From assembly GCF_002968635.1 (NCBI RefSeq), contig NZ_PVBN01000006.1, positions 1 through 64,000 on the forward strand: DNA of 64,000 nucleotides. The letters run 5' to 3'. The notes beneath the pieces are model-generated. The model saw nothing but the letters and a program-made list of their open reading frames with translations. It made no database searches and had not been told where the DNA came from. The stretch's first letter is position 1. Each line of letters begins with the position of its first letter. Source of the stretch: Neorhizobium alkalisoli (GTDB lineage: Bacteria; Pseudomonadota; Alphaproteobacteria; Rhizobiales; Rhizobiaceae). Shown in pieces: positions 45,895 through 56,773 of the stretch. Both the position numbers and the translations under genes were made by a program.

Positions 45895-46500
45895 CTATTT
45901 GCCGTTCACCAGGTTCAGAATGAGCTGATGGACATTGCCGCCCTCGTTCATCTCCATCTTGTCGAAATCACTGCTGCGCTTGCGTTGCGCCTTGGAAATC
46001 TCACCCAGCTTTGCAGTCAGCTCGGTCCTGATCTTTGCGCATTTCGGATCGTTGGCGACGGTGAGGCCGACGCTCGTCCGCTCGATCTCCTTCACCATGT
46101 CGACGATCATGACCCCGTGCACGTCTTCGTGCCGGCGCACCCCGGCGATGAACGTATCCCATTTCCTCTTGAGCTCCGGCGACAGAGGCGAAACGGGCTT
46201 CGGCACCAGGTAGGTGACGATGAGCTTTGGTTTTGCCGAGACCAGGATACAGGCTCCATTCGGCTGCGGTTCGTATTTCCTCGTCCAGGTGAGCTTGAAG
46301 TTGGTATGCGCAATGGCGCGCACCTCCTTCCCAACCTTTGGGCCCCGTTCGCCGATCGACGCATAGAGATCGATCCCGGAATCTCCGGTGACGGGATAGG
46401 TCTGCACCTGTTCGACCGGCTGCCATTGAACCTGGGCCGATGCCTCAGCCGATAGGAGTGCAAAAGAGGCTACAGCCCAAAACCCGATACTTTTCGACAA
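45895..46500 (-). CDS. DUF922 family secreted zinc-dependent protease-like protein
   Basis: A 201-residue exported protein. I place the start at TTG 46500 (LSKSIGFWAV), with GGGGGAT upstream and a good signal peptide (about 1-22, ending ASAQV); a longer ATG frame from 46563 would bury the signal. It contains HEDVHG, an HExxH zinc motif (about residue 125), as in DUF922 proteins annotated as predicted secreted Zn-dependent proteases. The substrate is unknown. It follows the trypsin-like protease gene on the same strand with a 146-base gap. Confidence 0.75.
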   Translation of the reverse strand: MSKSIGFWAVASFALLSAEASAQVQWQPVEQVQTYPVTGDSGIDLYASIGERGPKVGKEVRAIAHTNFKLTWTRKYEPQPNGACILVSAKPKLIVTYLVPKPVSPLSPELKRKWDTFIAGVRRHEDVHGVMIVDMVKEIERTSVGLTVANDPKCAKIRTELTAKLGEISKAQRKRSSDFDKMEMNEGGNVHQLILNLVNGK

Positions 46501-46646
46501 CCGATCCCCCGCGCGTGTTTCGGCCAAATCGTAGCGAGAGCCGCCACAAGTTTCAATTTCCATCGCCGTCTATCACCGCGTCTATTCCGATGCACGCAGC
46601 AACGATCCTGATCAGAAACACGGCCGACCGACGCCGGCTGGCATGA

Positions 46647-47609
46647 CTATCTGGTCGTCGGCCGTGCCGCGGGAACCAGCACCCGGTGGGTGATCCGCGA
46701 ATCGAGGTCATAGAGGGCAATCGGCGTTTCCGTGCCTATTCGCGTACCATCCAGGAGGCGGATGAGATCATCGCCGCCGGCGACCGGCTGGCCGTCGATC
46801 GCCAGGATAAAATCCCCTTCCTTCAGCCCGGCCCTCTCCGCGGGACTGCCGGGATCGATGCGGCGAATGCGCACCGTCGTCTCCTGGGTCATGCCGGCCT
46901 TCAGGGCGATCCGACGCGGCAGCGCTATCGTATCGACGACGATACCGACGAAGGCCCGGCGCACATGCCCGAAACGCAGAATTTCGGAGACCACGAAATT
47001 CGCCGTGTTGGAGGCGACGGCGAAAGCGATGCCCTGTGCGCCCTGGATGACGGCCGTGTTGACACCGACGACTTCTCCGGCGGCCGATACGAGCGGTCCT
47101 CCGGAATTGCCGGGATTGAGCGCCGCGTCCGTCTGCACAACGTCTTCGATCAGCCGGCCGGTCGACGCCCTCATCGAGCGACCGAGCGCCGAGACGACGC
47201 CCGCCGTGACCGACCAGTCGAAGCCGAGTGGATTGCCGATTGCGATTGCGACATGGCCGCGGCGCAGTGTCTTCGAATCGCCAAGTCTGGCCCAGGCTTG
47301 GACGTCCATGTCGGCACGAACGAGTGCGATATCGGTGTCCGCATCGCGGCCGAGCACGCTCGCCTGCCCCACCGCGCCGTCGGCACTGCGGATGCGTACC
47401 GCTTTCGCGTCTCCGACGACATGGTGGTTGGTGATGATCAGTCCGTCGGGCGATATGGCAAAGCCGGAACCATGGCCGCTGTCACCAAGTGGTTCGATGC
47501 GGCTGACCGCAGGACCGACGCGATCGACCGCGCCGGCGACAGTCTCCGAATAGGCGTCGAGCAGGGCGCCATCCTCGGGAACGGGAGGATTGATGTCGAT
47601 GAAACCCAT
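46647..47609 (-). CDS. S1C trypsin-like serine protease with PDZ domain, no signal peptide
   Basis: A 320-residue HtrA-like protein. ATG 47609 follows GGAG; the longer frame from 47702 has no ribosome site. Catalytic triad: His in TNHHVVG, Asp in DADTDIALV, Ser in NPGNSGGPLV. A single PDZ domain follows (about 225-310: RIDPGSPAERAGLKEGDFI). Unlike DegP/DegS there is no signal peptide or membrane anchor at this start, so it would act in the cytosol. It is divergent from the TonB receptor. Confidence 0.85.
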   Translation of the reverse strand: MGFIDINPPVPEDGALLDAYSETVAGAVDRVGPAVSRIEPLGDSGHGSGFAISPDGLIITNHHVVGDAKAVRIRSADGAVGQASVLGRDADTDIALVRADMDVQAWARLGDSKTLRRGHVAIAIGNPLGFDWSVTAGVVSALGRSMRASTGRLIEDVVQTDAALNPGNSGGPLVSAAGEVVGVNTAVIQGAQGIAFAVASNTANFVVSEILRFGHVRRAFVGIVVDTIALPRRIALKAGMTQETTVRIRRIDPGSPAERAGLKEGDFILAIDGQPVAGGDDLIRLLDGTRIGTETPIALYDLDSRITHRVLVPAARPTTR

Positions 47610-47806
47610 GGCAGAACTCCAGACATTCAGCTTCTGAAAATGAAAGAAGCGGAAGAAGAATCGCATGTGGTGGGTGGGAGGTCTCGAAACAAGAATGCGC
47701 ACCGGTCACCCGAAAAACGACGCAGCTTTCGTTCCGCCATCTGATGCCCATCGGATACACGGGCCGATATCTGCCGATTGTCCCCCGCCCGATCGCCATT
47801 AATACT

Positions 47807-47821
47807 TGACAGACAATATCA
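47807..47821. promoter_or_regulatory. Iron-responsive box TGA-N9-TCA (RirA-type)
   Basis: TGACAGACAATATCA fits the iron-responsive operator TGA-N9-TCA bound by RirA in rhizobia. It overlaps TTGACA (47806-47811), a likely -35, and lies about 45 bases before the TonB-receptor start. That arrangement is what repression in iron-rich cells needs. Confidence 0.6.
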
Positions 47822-47864
47822 TATTTGTGACCTCGGGCCATTCATGAGTATCGGGGACAAGTTT

Positions 47865-49952
47865 ATGAGAATCAAAGTGCGTATAGGCCTCCTGTCGGCG
47901 GGCGTGGTCATCACCTCCTGTGGCTGGGCTAACGCTCAGGACCCCAATGCCGATACCACGCTCGCACCGATCGTTCTCGAATCGGAAAGCGACGACATCC
48001 TCGTTCAGGACGGTTATGTGGCAAAATCCGATCGGATCGGAACCAAGGTCGACACCCCGATCATCAAGATTCCACAAGCCGTTTCGGTCGTTACGCAGGA
48101 TCAGATCGAAGACCAGAAACCGCGCACGCTCAATGAATCGCTGAGCTACACGGCAGGTGCCAATCCGAATACGTTCGGCTACGATTCCCGATATGACGCT
48201 TTTTATCTTCGCGGCTTCCCGGCCTATTATACCGGTCTTTTCCGCGACGGCCTGAAGCAGTTCAACGGTCCCTCCGCCTGGTTCCGTACCGAACCTTACG
48301 GATTGGAGGGCATCACGGTACTGAAAGGACCTGCCTCATCGCTCTACGGCGTGAGCGGCCCCGGCGGCATCGTCAATCTCGTCACCAAGCGCCCTAAGGA
48401 CGAACCCTTCCATGAAGTCGAGACGGTGGTCGGCCAGGACAACCGGTATCAGGCGGCAGTCGATCTGTCAGGACCAGTGGATGAAGAAGACACGCTTCTT
48501 TACCGCCTCACGGCGCTCGGCCGGAAGAGCGATACGCATATAGAAGGCTACCCGGACGACACCTTCTATATCGCCCCCGCCTTCACCTGGAAGCCGGACG
48601 AGGACACCAAGTTTACCCTGCTCGGCGAATATTCCCGCTCGGTCACCGGCGGCACGGCCTTCTACGACAACCCAACCTATGGGACGGTTTCGCGGACCTA
48701 CGCCGGCGATCCCGACTGGAACGACTTCACGACCAAGCAGGGCCGCATCGGCTACGAACTGGAGCATCGCCTGAACGACGTCGTCACGCTGCGTCAGAAC
48801 CTGCGTTATCACGACGTGGATGCAGATCTCCAGTATAGCGGCTTCTATCCGGCCGCCCCCACCCGCTATTGGGGACACTACAAGGAGCACGTGAAGAACT
48901 TCAGCATCGACAACATGGCGCAGTTCGAGTTCGACACCGGCCCGGTCAGCCATACTGCCGTAGCCGGCTTCAACTACAGCTGGACGGACTACAGCGCCCG
49001 TTCCGCCTCTTCCTTCGTGTCGATCGACGATTTGAAGTCGCAGCCTTTCTTTTTCTCCGGCAGCCAGGAGATGGACCAATACGGCCTCTATCTCCACGAT
49101 CAGATGGAATGGGACAAGTGGACGTTCTTCGTAACCGGCCGGCAGGACTGGGCGAAGTCGCACAGCGTCACCGCCGCCCTGACGGAGATCGACAATACCG
49201 ATAGCGCCTTCTCGGGCCGGGTTGGCATATCTTACGAAACCGAATGGGGCGTAATACCCTATGCCAACTATTCGCGGTCGTTCTCACCCAATCTCGGCTT
49301 CGTGTATGACGCCTCTGGCGTCAGATCTATTGCCAAACCGACGCTGGCCGATCAGGTCGAAGTGGGCGTGAAGTATGAGATCCCCGATACCAACACCGTT
49401 ATCACGGCCAATTACTTCGATATCAAGCAGACCGATGGCGTCGTCTACGACGGCACGTTCGACGCCGACGGCAATCAGGTTCAGCGCCAGCTCGACCTGC
49501 ATTCGCGCGGCATCGAACTCGAAGCAAACGCCTCGTTCGACAACGGCTTCAGCCTGATCGCCTCCTATACCTATATGCGCATGGAGATAGACAAGGGACT
49601 GGCAGGCACGGTGGGCAACCAGCTTTCCGCGACACCGAACCACATCGCTTCTCTCTGGGGGCACTATCTCTTTGAAGACGGCCCGCTGGCCGGGCTCGGT
49701 CTTGGCGCCGGCGTCCGCTATATCGGCGAAAGCTATGGCGACGACACCAACACGTTCAAGAACGATTCGCGCACTTTGGTGGACGCCGCCATCTCCTATG
49801 ACTTCGGCTACCAGAACCCGGACCTCAAGGGGCTGACCCTTCAGGTGAATGCCAAGAACCTGTTCGATACACAGAAGGCAATCTGCTCGGCAGGCAACTG
49901 CTATTGGGACGAAGGGCGCACGGTCTATGGCAGCCTGCGCTATCGCTTCTGA
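47865..49952 (+). CDS. TonB-dependent siderophore receptor (FhuA/FoxA-like)
   Basis: A 695-residue outer-membrane receptor. I choose ATG 47865 with GGGGAC upstream; the frame opens at 47778. Signal peptide about 1-25 (ending NAQD). Plug domain about 50-160 ([50 protein letters not shown]), then a 22-strand barrel ending in a C-terminal YRF aromatic. The subgroup takes hydroxamate siderophores such as ferrichrome or ferrioxamine. A cysteine pair (SAGNCYW region) lies near the C-terminus. It is followed by an FptX-like permease with a one-base overlap. Confidence 0.9.
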   Translation: MRIKVRIGLLSAGVVITSCGWANAQDPNADTTLAPIVLESESDDILVQDGYVAKSDRIGTKVDTPIIKIPQAVSVVTQDQIEDQKPRTLNESLSYTAGANPNTFGYDSRYDAFYLRGFPAYYTGLFRDGLKQFNGPSAWFRTEPYGLEGITVLKGPASSLYGVSGPGGIVNLVTKRPKDEPFHEVETVVGQDNRYQAAVDLSGPVDEEDTLLYRLTALGRKSDTHIEGYPDDTFYIAPAFTWKPDEDTKFTLLGEYSRSVTGGTAFYDNPTYGTVSRTYAGDPDWNDFTTKQGRIGYELEHRLNDVVTLRQNLRYHDVDADLQYSGFYPAAPTRYWGHYKEHVKNFSIDNMAQFEFDTGPVSHTAVAGFNYSWTDYSARSASSFVSIDDLKSQPFFFSGSQEMDQYGLYLHDQMEWDKWTFFVTGRQDWAKSHSVTAALTEIDNTDSAFSGRVGISYETEWGVIPYANYSRSFSPNLGFVYDASGVRSIAKPTLADQVEVGVKYEIPDTNTVITANYFDIKQTDGVVYDGTFDADGNQVQRQLDLHSRGIELEANASFDNGFSLIASYTYMRMEIDKGLAGTVGNQLSATPNHIASLWGHYLFEDGPLAGLGLGAGVRYIGESYGDDTNTFKNDSRTLVDAAISYDFGYQNPDLKGLTLQVNAKNLFDTQKAICSAGNCYWDEGRTVYGSLRYRF

Positions 49953-51187
49953 TGGCTGAGACAAAGGTCAGCAATCCGCCCTCGCCGCTGTTCGTGCTTG
50001 CGGGGATCGGCGGACTTTACGTGGCGCAAAGCGTCATCGGCGGCATCACCTGGGCCGGCCTTCCCGCAATCATGCGCGCGGAGGGCGTGCCGCTCGACCA
50101 GATCGGTTACGTTTCGCTGATCGCACTGCCCTGGGCGCTCAAATTCCTCTGGTCGCCCTGGGTGGAGCGCTACCGGCTGCCGCCAAGAGGTAAGAACCGG
50201 TCCGCCGAGATCGTCGCGACAGGCGGTTTGATCTCGATCCTGGGTATGTTGCTGGTCGGGAGCCTGACGCCGAGCGCGGCCTTTCCCTTGCTCGCCTGCC
50301 TGACCATCGTGGCCTTTGCCGCCTCGACGGTCGACATTGCCTGTGACGGCTTTGCCGTTCAAACCCTGTCCAAGGCGCAGCATGGCTGGGGTAACGCTGC
50401 TCAGGTCGGCGGCGCCTATCTCGGTTCAGCCATAGGCGGAGGCCTCTTCCTCTACCTGGTCGGGATCTTCGGCTGGTCCTGGGCATCCTGGACGATGGCA
50501 GCGATCCTGCTCCTCCTCGGCCTGCCCTTCCTCTTCGGCGCTGCGCGGGACCTTCCGGAGGAAACCCGTCAGCACGTTCCATCGCTCGTCGCGCCGCTGA
50601 GACGACCGGAACTGCGGCGCGGCCTCCTGGTTTCGGCGATCTTCGTCATAGCGCAGAAAACAGCGCTCGGGATGATCGGGCCTTTCCTTGTCGATTCCGG
50701 TTTCGACGTGGCGACGATCGGTCTGTTGAACGGAGTGGGAAGCCTTTTCGTGGGCTTGGCCGCGGCGCTTCTCGGCGGGCTCTGCGTCAGGCTCTGGGGG
50801 GTGCGATGGGTGCTGGCACTCTCACTCCTTGTTCAGGCCGCTTTTCTGGCGTTGTTCAGCTTTGCGGGCTTTACGAAACTGCTCCCGGAAAGCCTGCTTA
50901 TCGTCGCGGCGATCGGCAGTTCGTCCGGCATCATGGCTTTCGGCTTCGTCGCGCTCTACGCCCAGTTCATGCGCTGGTCGGATCCAAGGCAGGCTGGAAT
51001 CGACTTTACCATCTTTCAGTGCATGGACGCCTTGGTCAGCATCGTCGGCGGAATGCTGGCCGGCCAGGTGGCCAATGCCTTCGGCTACGGCATATTCTTT
51101 GCCTCCGCCACGGCGCTTGCTCTCATTGCCGCACCTGTGATTGCGGCATCAGCCAAACCTGAAAACGCGTTGGCTTCTCAAGGCTGA
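49952..51187 (+). CDS. Siderophore permease, RhtX/FptX-like MFS protein
   Basis: A 411-residue inner-membrane protein with about twelve spans, of the AmpG/RhtX/FptX group ([50 protein letters not shown]). RhtX and FptX carry rhizobactin and ferripyochelin across the inner membrane as single-protein permeases. ATG 49952 shares its A with the receptor stop (TGATG), so the two form one iron-uptake operon under the upstream iron box. Confidence 0.88.
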   Translation: MAETKVSNPPSPLFVLAGIGGLYVAQSVIGGITWAGLPAIMRAEGVPLDQIGYVSLIALPWALKFLWSPWVERYRLPPRGKNRSAEIVATGGLISILGMLLVGSLTPSAAFPLLACLTIVAFAASTVDIACDGFAVQTLSKAQHGWGNAAQVGGAYLGSAIGGGLFLYLVGIFGWSWASWTMAAILLLLGLPFLFGAARDLPEETRQHVPSLVAPLRRPELRRGLLVSAIFVIAQKTALGMIGPFLVDSGFDVATIGLLNGVGSLFVGLAAALLGGLCVRLWGVRWVLALSLLVQAAFLALFSFAGFTKLLPESLLIVAAIGSSSGIMAFGFVALYAQFMRWSDPRQAGIDFTIFQCMDALVSIVGGMLAGQVANAFGYGIFFASATALALIAAPVIAASAKPENALASQG

Positions 51188-51285
51188 AGCGGCAACTGCG
51201 CCGCCTCTTCCATCCATCTCCCAGCAGCATCAGCAACCGCGCTTCTCCGCGCGGCGCGAACGTTGTTGATGACAAGCATCCAAAC

Positions 51286-51304
51286 TTATCATACATGTTA
51301 TGGA
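51286..51304. promoter_or_regulatory. Candidate GntR operator before gntR (ACATGT core)
   Basis: ATCATACATGTTATGG is a partial palindrome centred on ACATGT, about 75 bases before the regulator start. The same core occurs in TTGACACATGTACC before kdgD (52129-52142). A shared site would give autoregulation plus control of the galactarate genes. Confidence 0.35.
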
Positions 51305-51371
51305 AGTGAGCGTTAGAGTGACGCGCTGTCCAAGTGCCGCATTCGGCGTAGCGGAAACGATGAGGAAGCAT

Positions 51372-52124
51372 ATGAGCGTGGAGACGAATTCGGATACGGG
51401 CAAAAAATCAGGAACGCTCGTGTCCCAGCTTGACGAAACGCTCCGGCGAGCAATTGCCAGCGGCCAGTTTCCGCCAGGCTCGAAACTACCGAGCGAAGCG
51501 CAGCTGACGGCGGCCCACGGTGTCAGCCGCACCGTTGTGCGAGAGGCGATAGCAGCACTTCGTGCCGACCGGCTGGTCGAGGCGCGGCAAGGCGCCGGCG
51601 TCTTCGTGCTGGAGACCTCCGCGCCAAACCGCCCGACGATGCTCTCGCTTTCGAATACCGATCTTGCTCGGGTGTCGTCGATGATCGAACTGCTCGAGCT
51701 CAGAACCGCGGTGGAAGTGGAGGCCGCGGGGCTCGCAGCGCTCCGGCGGTCGCCGGCGCAGGAAGAAGTCATCCTCGAGCGACATGACGCTGTCCGCGCC
51801 TGCCTGGAAGCCGCAAAGCCGACAAGCGAGGCGGATTTCGCACTGCATCTCGCCATCGCCGAGGCGACAAATAATCCCCGTTTCCGTGAATTTCTCACGA
51901 TGATCGGACGCAATCTCATCCCACGCGCGGCTCTGCGACCGGACGACTCCGAGGCCGATCAGGCGGCTTATATCAAACTGCTGGACGACGAACATAATGC
52001 CATTGTGGCGGCCATTTCCAATGGCGACGAGGAAGGTGCCCGCGAGGCCATGCGACGGCATCTGCGCGGTGCTCAACTGCGTTACCGGACCCTCTTGAGA
52101 GAGATGCGGGAATCTGTAAGATAA
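51372..52124 (+). CDS. GntR/FadR-family regulator of the galactarate module
   Basis: A 250-residue FadR-type regulator. ATG 51372 with GAGGAAG directly upstream is chosen over two earlier starts in the same frame. The winged helix (about 15-85) has PGSKLPSEAQLTAAHGVSRTVVREAIAALRAD in two parts; the C-terminal FCD domain has DFALHLAIAEATNN and DDEHNAIVAAISNGD with the usual metal-binding His/Asp. It ends just before the kdgD promoter and is its likely repressor. Confidence 0.9.
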   Translation: MSVETNSDTGKKSGTLVSQLDETLRRAIASGQFPPGSKLPSEAQLTAAHGVSRTVVREAIAALRADRLVEARQGAGVFVLETSAPNRPTMLSLSNTDLARVSSMIELLELRTAVEVEAAGLAALRRSPAQEEVILERHDAVRACLEAAKPTSEADFALHLAIAEATNNPRFREFLTMIGRNLIPRAALRPDDSEADQAAYIKLLDDEHNAIVAAISNGDEEGAREAMRRHLRGAQLRYRTLLREMRESVR

Positions 52125-53105
<981 letters not shown>

Positions 53106-53109
53106 CGCC

Positions 53110-54246
53110 ATGAAAATCGCGTCGGTTCGCACTCACCTTCTCGAACACAAGCTCGATGTGGCCTTCGAGAGCGCTTCCATGCGCTTCGATCGCCGTGCAC
53201 ATGTTCTGGTCGAGATCGAGTGCGACGACGGCACGATCGGCTGGGGAGAGTGCCTCGGCCCTGCCCGGCCGAATGCCGCGGTCGTCGCAGCCTATGCAAA
53301 TTGGCTGATCGGCGAAAATCCGCTGGAATCGGAAAAGATCTGGGCGCGGCTCTACAATGCGCTGCGCGACCAGGGCCAGCGCGGTCTTGCCGTCACGGCT
53401 CTTTCCGGCATCGACATCGCGCTCTGGGACATCAAGGGCAAGCATTTCGGCGCGCCGGTCTCGATCCTGCTCGGCGGCCGTTTCCGGGAGTCGGTCAAGG
53501 CTTATGCGACCGGCAGCTTCAAACGGGACGGCGTCGACCGCGTCGAGGACAATGCGACGGATGTCGCGCGCTATTGGGATGAGGGCTTCCACGCCAGCAA
53601 GATCAAGATCGGCTTCGGCGTCGAGGAAGATCTCCGGGTCATCCGCGCCGTGCGCGACGCCGTTGGCCCCGACATGCGGCTGATGGTGGATGCCAACCAC
53701 GGTTATGACGCCATCGAGGCGATCCGATTCGGCCAGGCAGCCGCAGAACTCAACATCGACTGGTTCGAGGAGCCTGTGGTGCCCGAACAGCTCGCGGCTT
53801 ATCGCGAGGTCCGTGCCCGCCAACCGATCCCGGTTGCCGGCGGCGAGACCTGGCACAGCCGCTGGGGCATGCGCGAGCCGGTGGAAACCCGCGCCGTCGA
53901 TATCCTGCAGCCCGATCTGGCTGGCGTTGGCGGCTTCACCGAAGCAAAGCGCGTCGCCGACCTCGCCGCATTGCACGGCATCCGCGTCGTGCCGCATGTC
54001 TGGGGCACCGCTGTGCATATTGCAGCCGCATTGCAATTCATGGCGGCGATGATCCCGAGCCCCGTCCGGGTCAACCCGATCGAGCCGATCCTCGAATTCG
54101 ACCGCACCCACAACCCGTTCCGACAGGCGGTGATCAAAACGCCGATCGAACACGAGCGCGGCGTGGTGAGTATCCCGAACGGTCCCGGCCTCGGGATCGA
54201 AATCAACCGCGATGCGCTCGCCGAATTCCGCATGGGAGATATCTGA
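53110..54246 (+). CDS. gci: D-galactarolactone cycloisomerase Gci (enolase superfamily)
   Basis: A 378-residue mandelate-racemase-type enzyme, ATG 53110. It opens the galactaro-lactone to 3-deoxy-2-keto-hexarate. Catalytic K-x-K is K164/K166 in SKIKIGFG; metal ligands D194 (VDANHG), E220 (WFEEP) and E246 (GGETW); catalytic H296 in VVPHVWG. Long blocks such as ASMRFDRRAHVLVEIECDDG (in parts), GWGECLGPARPNAAVV and PVRVNPIEPI are shared with the characterised Agrobacterium Gci. Confidence 0.93.
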   Translation: MKIASVRTHLLEHKLDVAFESASMRFDRRAHVLVEIECDDGTIGWGECLGPARPNAAVVAAYANWLIGENPLESEKIWARLYNALRDQGQRGLAVTALSGIDIALWDIKGKHFGAPVSILLGGRFRESVKAYATGSFKRDGVDRVEDNATDVARYWDEGFHASKIKIGFGVEEDLRVIRAVRDAVGPDMRLMVDANHGYDAIEAIRFGQAAAELNIDWFEEPVVPEQLAAYREVRARQPIPVAGGETWHSRWGMREPVETRAVDILQPDLAGVGGFTEAKRVADLAALHGIRVVPHVWGTAVHIAAALQFMAAMIPSPVRVNPIEPILEFDRTHNPFRQAVIKTPIEHERGVVSIPNGPGLGIEINRDALAEFRMGDI

Positions 54247-55109
54247 TGCTCGTCCGCCCCCTTTCCGGCAATCCTCCCAAGACTAAGCTGCCTAAGGGCG
54301 CGGTCGATACGCAGATGCATGCTTATCTGCCGGGCTTTCCCTCCCTGCCCGGCGGTCCCGGCCTTCCGGCGGGAGATTTGCCGACACCCGCGCAGTATCT
54401 CGAATTCATGCGCTGGCTCGGCATCGATCGGGTCATCGTCACACAGGGCAATGCCCAGCAGCGCGACAATTCCAACCTCAATGCATGCCTTGCCGAATTC
54501 GGACCGATCGCCCGCGGCGTCTGCGTCATCGACTCAACCACATCGGACGCCGAACTGGAGCGCCTTTCCGCAGCCGGCAATGTCGGCGCGCGGATCATGG
54601 ACCTGCCCGGCGGCGCGGTGAACCTCGGCGAACTCGAAGCCGTCGACGCCAAGGCGACCTCCCGGGGCTGGATGCTCGCCGTCCAGTTCGACGGCAGCAA
54701 CATTCTCGACCACGAAGCGCGACTGGCGAAGTTGAAATCCCGCTGGGTGCTCGATCATCACGGCAAGTTCTTCGCAGGCGTCACGCCCGACAGTCCGCAG
54801 GTCGACGCCGTCAAGCGGCTGATCGACGGCGGCAGGTGCTGGTTCAAATTCGCCGGCGTCTACGAGTCGTCGAAATCGGGCGGCCCCGACTATGCCGACG
54901 TCGCCGCCGTGGCGCGGGTGATCGCAGCCTATGCGCCCGAACGCATCATCTGGGGCACCAACTGGCCCCACAACCTTGCCCGCGAACAGGCCGATTATCC
55001 GGATGACGTGGCGCTGACGGATACGGTGCTGGGCTGGCTTCCAGACACGGCACGCGAGCTGGCGCTCGTGAAAAACCCAGAAGAACTTTACGGCCTGCCC
55101 GCCCAATAA
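54246..55109 (+). CDS. gli: D-galactarolactone isomerase Gli (amidohydrolase family)
   Basis: A 287-residue amidohydrolase-2 protein, ATG 54246 overlapping the gci stop by one base. It begins its barrel with VDTQMHAYLP, has VLDHHGKF and ends with IIWGTNWPHN. In Agrobacterium Gli converts galactaro-1,5-lactone to the 1,4-lactone used by Gci. Gene order kdgD-gci-gli and the overlaps support the same job here. Confidence 0.88.
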   Translation: MLVRPLSGNPPKTKLPKGAVDTQMHAYLPGFPSLPGGPGLPAGDLPTPAQYLEFMRWLGIDRVIVTQGNAQQRDNSNLNACLAEFGPIARGVCVIDSTTSDAELERLSAAGNVGARIMDLPGGAVNLGELEAVDAKATSRGWMLAVQFDGSNILDHEARLAKLKSRWVLDHHGKFFAGVTPDSPQVDAVKRLIDGGRCWFKFAGVYESSKSGGPDYADVAAVARVIAAYAPERIIWGTNWPHNLAREQADYPDDVALTDTVLGWLPDTARELALVKNPEELYGLPAQ

Positions 55110-55187
55110 ACGGCAAGGGAGGCCGCAGAAGACTGATACCCAACGACCGGCGCGTGGAGGCGCCGGCGATCAACTGAGGAGGAAAAC

Positions 55188-56162
55188 ATGAAACTCACCA
55201 AGATGCTCGGCCTCGCATTAGGCCTGGCGCTGGCGGCAACCACCGCCCACGCACAGGAAGTGACGCTGCGCTCCGCCGACATCCATCCGGACGGCTATCC
55301 GACCGTGGAAGCGGTCAAATATATGGGTGAATTACTGTCCAAGAGCACCAATGGCCGCATCAAGATCCAGGTCATGAACAACTCGGTGCTCGGCAGCGAG
55401 AAAGACACGATCGAACAGACCCGTTTCGGCGTCATCGACATGAACCGTGTGAACGCCGCCCCGTTCAACAACCTTGTGCCGCAAACGACCGTACTCGGCC
55501 TGCCCTTCCTGTTCCGTTCGACGGAACACATGCACAAGGTGGTTGACGGCCCGATCGGCGAGGAAATCCTCAAGGCCTTCGAACCGCACGGCCTGGTCGG
55601 CCTCGCCTATTACGACTCCGGCGCCCGCTCCTTCTACACGACCAAGAAGCCGATCCAGAAGCTCGCCGACCTGAAAGGCATGAAGATTCGCGTCCAGCAG
55701 TCCGATCTCTGGATCGCCATGATGCAGGCCTTCGGCGCCAATCCGACCCCGATGCCGATGGGCGAAGTCTATTCGTCGCTGGAAACCGGCGTGGTCGACG
55801 GCGCGGAGAACAACTGGCCGTCCTACGAGTCGGCCCGCCACTACGAAGTCGCTAAAAACTATACGTTGACCCAGCACTCGCTGAACCCGGAAATCCTGGT
55901 CATGTCCAAGCTCTCCTGGGACAAGCTCTCGCCGGAGGACCAGAAGGCCGTCCGCCAGGCCGCCAAGGAATCGACGACAAAAATGCGCGAACTCTGGGCT
56001 GCCCGCGAAAAGTCGTCGGAAGCAAAGGTCCGCGCCGGCGGCTCCAATGTCATCGAGGTCAACAAGGAAGAGTTCGCGGCTGCGATGAAGCCGGTCTACG
56101 ACAAGTTCGTGACCGACCCGAAGCAGAAGGCTCTTCTGGAACAGATCCAGGCAGTCAAGTAA
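55188..56162 (+). CDS. dctP: TRAP transporter binding protein DctP (uronate/aldarate type)
   Basis: A 324-residue DctP-family protein; ATG 55188 follows GAGGAGG. Signal peptide about 1-22 (ending AHAQE). It has [54 protein letters not shown] with the carboxylate-binding Arg, and [15 protein letters not shown]. The gene context (galactarate enzymes on both sides) points to a uronic or aldaric acid. A strong UUCG-loop hairpin follows. Confidence 0.9.
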   Translation: MKLTKMLGLALGLALAATTAHAQEVTLRSADIHPDGYPTVEAVKYMGELLSKSTNGRIKIQVMNNSVLGSEKDTIEQTRFGVIDMNRVNAAPFNNLVPQTTVLGLPFLFRSTEHMHKVVDGPIGEEILKAFEPHGLVGLAYYDSGARSFYTTKKPIQKLADLKGMKIRVQQSDLWIAMMQAFGANPTPMPMGEVYSSLETGVVDGAENNWPSYESARHYEVAKNYTLTQHSLNPEILVMSKLSWDKLSPEDQKAVRQAAKESTTKMRELWAAREKSSEAKVRAGGSNVIEVNKEEFAAAMKPVYDKFVTDPKQKALLEQIQAVK

Positions 56163-56174
56163 CGCAAAAACAAG

Positions 56175-56202
56175 AACCGGCCCTCGTTCGCGAGGGCCGG
56201 TT
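56175..56202 (+). terminator. Strong hairpin with TTCG loop after dctP
   Basis: AACCGGCCCTCG / CGAGGGCCGGTT, perfect 12-base arms closed by a TTCG tetraloop and continuing into a run of seven T. By form a full intrinsic terminator, yet dctQ starts only 50 bases later, so it probably sets a high binding-protein to permease ratio. Confidence 0.92.
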
Positions 56203-56251
56203 TTTTTATTTCCGGCACGGGGGAACTGGCCGGGTATTGGAGGACAAGGAC

Positions 56252-56773
56252 ATGTTGGTTTTCATGCGGACTATCCGGCCCATATTGGCCGGCATCAGCC
56301 GCCTATCGCTTTATATTGCTGGTGTCGGCCTCATCGCCATGACGCTCATCGTCGGTTGGCAGGTATTCGGACGTTACGTCCTGAACGACTCGCCAAGCTG
56401 GTCGGAAACACTTTCACTCTATCTCATGTCCTGGTTCATCATGCTGGGCGCCGCGGTCGGCGTACGTGAAAGCGTACATCTGGGTCTGGATATCGTGCGC
56501 TACATGATGCCGCCGGCCATTCAGAAAGCCATGGACCTGTTGAGCCTCGGCCTGATCGTTCTGTTCGGCATCGGCATGGCCTACTATGCGACCCTGCTCG
56601 CCATCGGCACCTGGACTGCAACCATTCCCGTTCTCGGCTGGCCGGGCGGCACAGACTTCTTCCCGATGATCGTCGGCGGCGCGATGATCTCGATCTTCGC
56701 CCTTGAACGTTTCGTCGATGTTGCGATCGGCGAGGAAGTCGCGGCTGACATCGTCGCGGCGGAGGTGATCTGA
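56252..56773 (+). CDS. dctQ: TRAP transporter small permease DctQ
   Basis: A 173-residue four-span protein. ATG 56252 follows GGAGGACAAGG; the frame could also start at TTG 56237. Family block: QVFGRYVLNDSPSWSETLSL and the WFIMLGAAVGVRESVHLGLD region. The last base of its stop overlaps the DctM start by one base. Confidence 0.9.
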   Translation: MLVFMRTIRPILAGISRLSLYIAGVGLIAMTLIVGWQVFGRYVLNDSPSWSETLSLYLMSWFIMLGAAVGVRESVHLGLDIVRYMMPPAIQKAMDLLSLGLIVLFGIGMAYYATLLAIGTWTATIPVLGWPGGTDFFPMIVGGAMISIFALERFVDVAIGEEVAADIVAAEVI

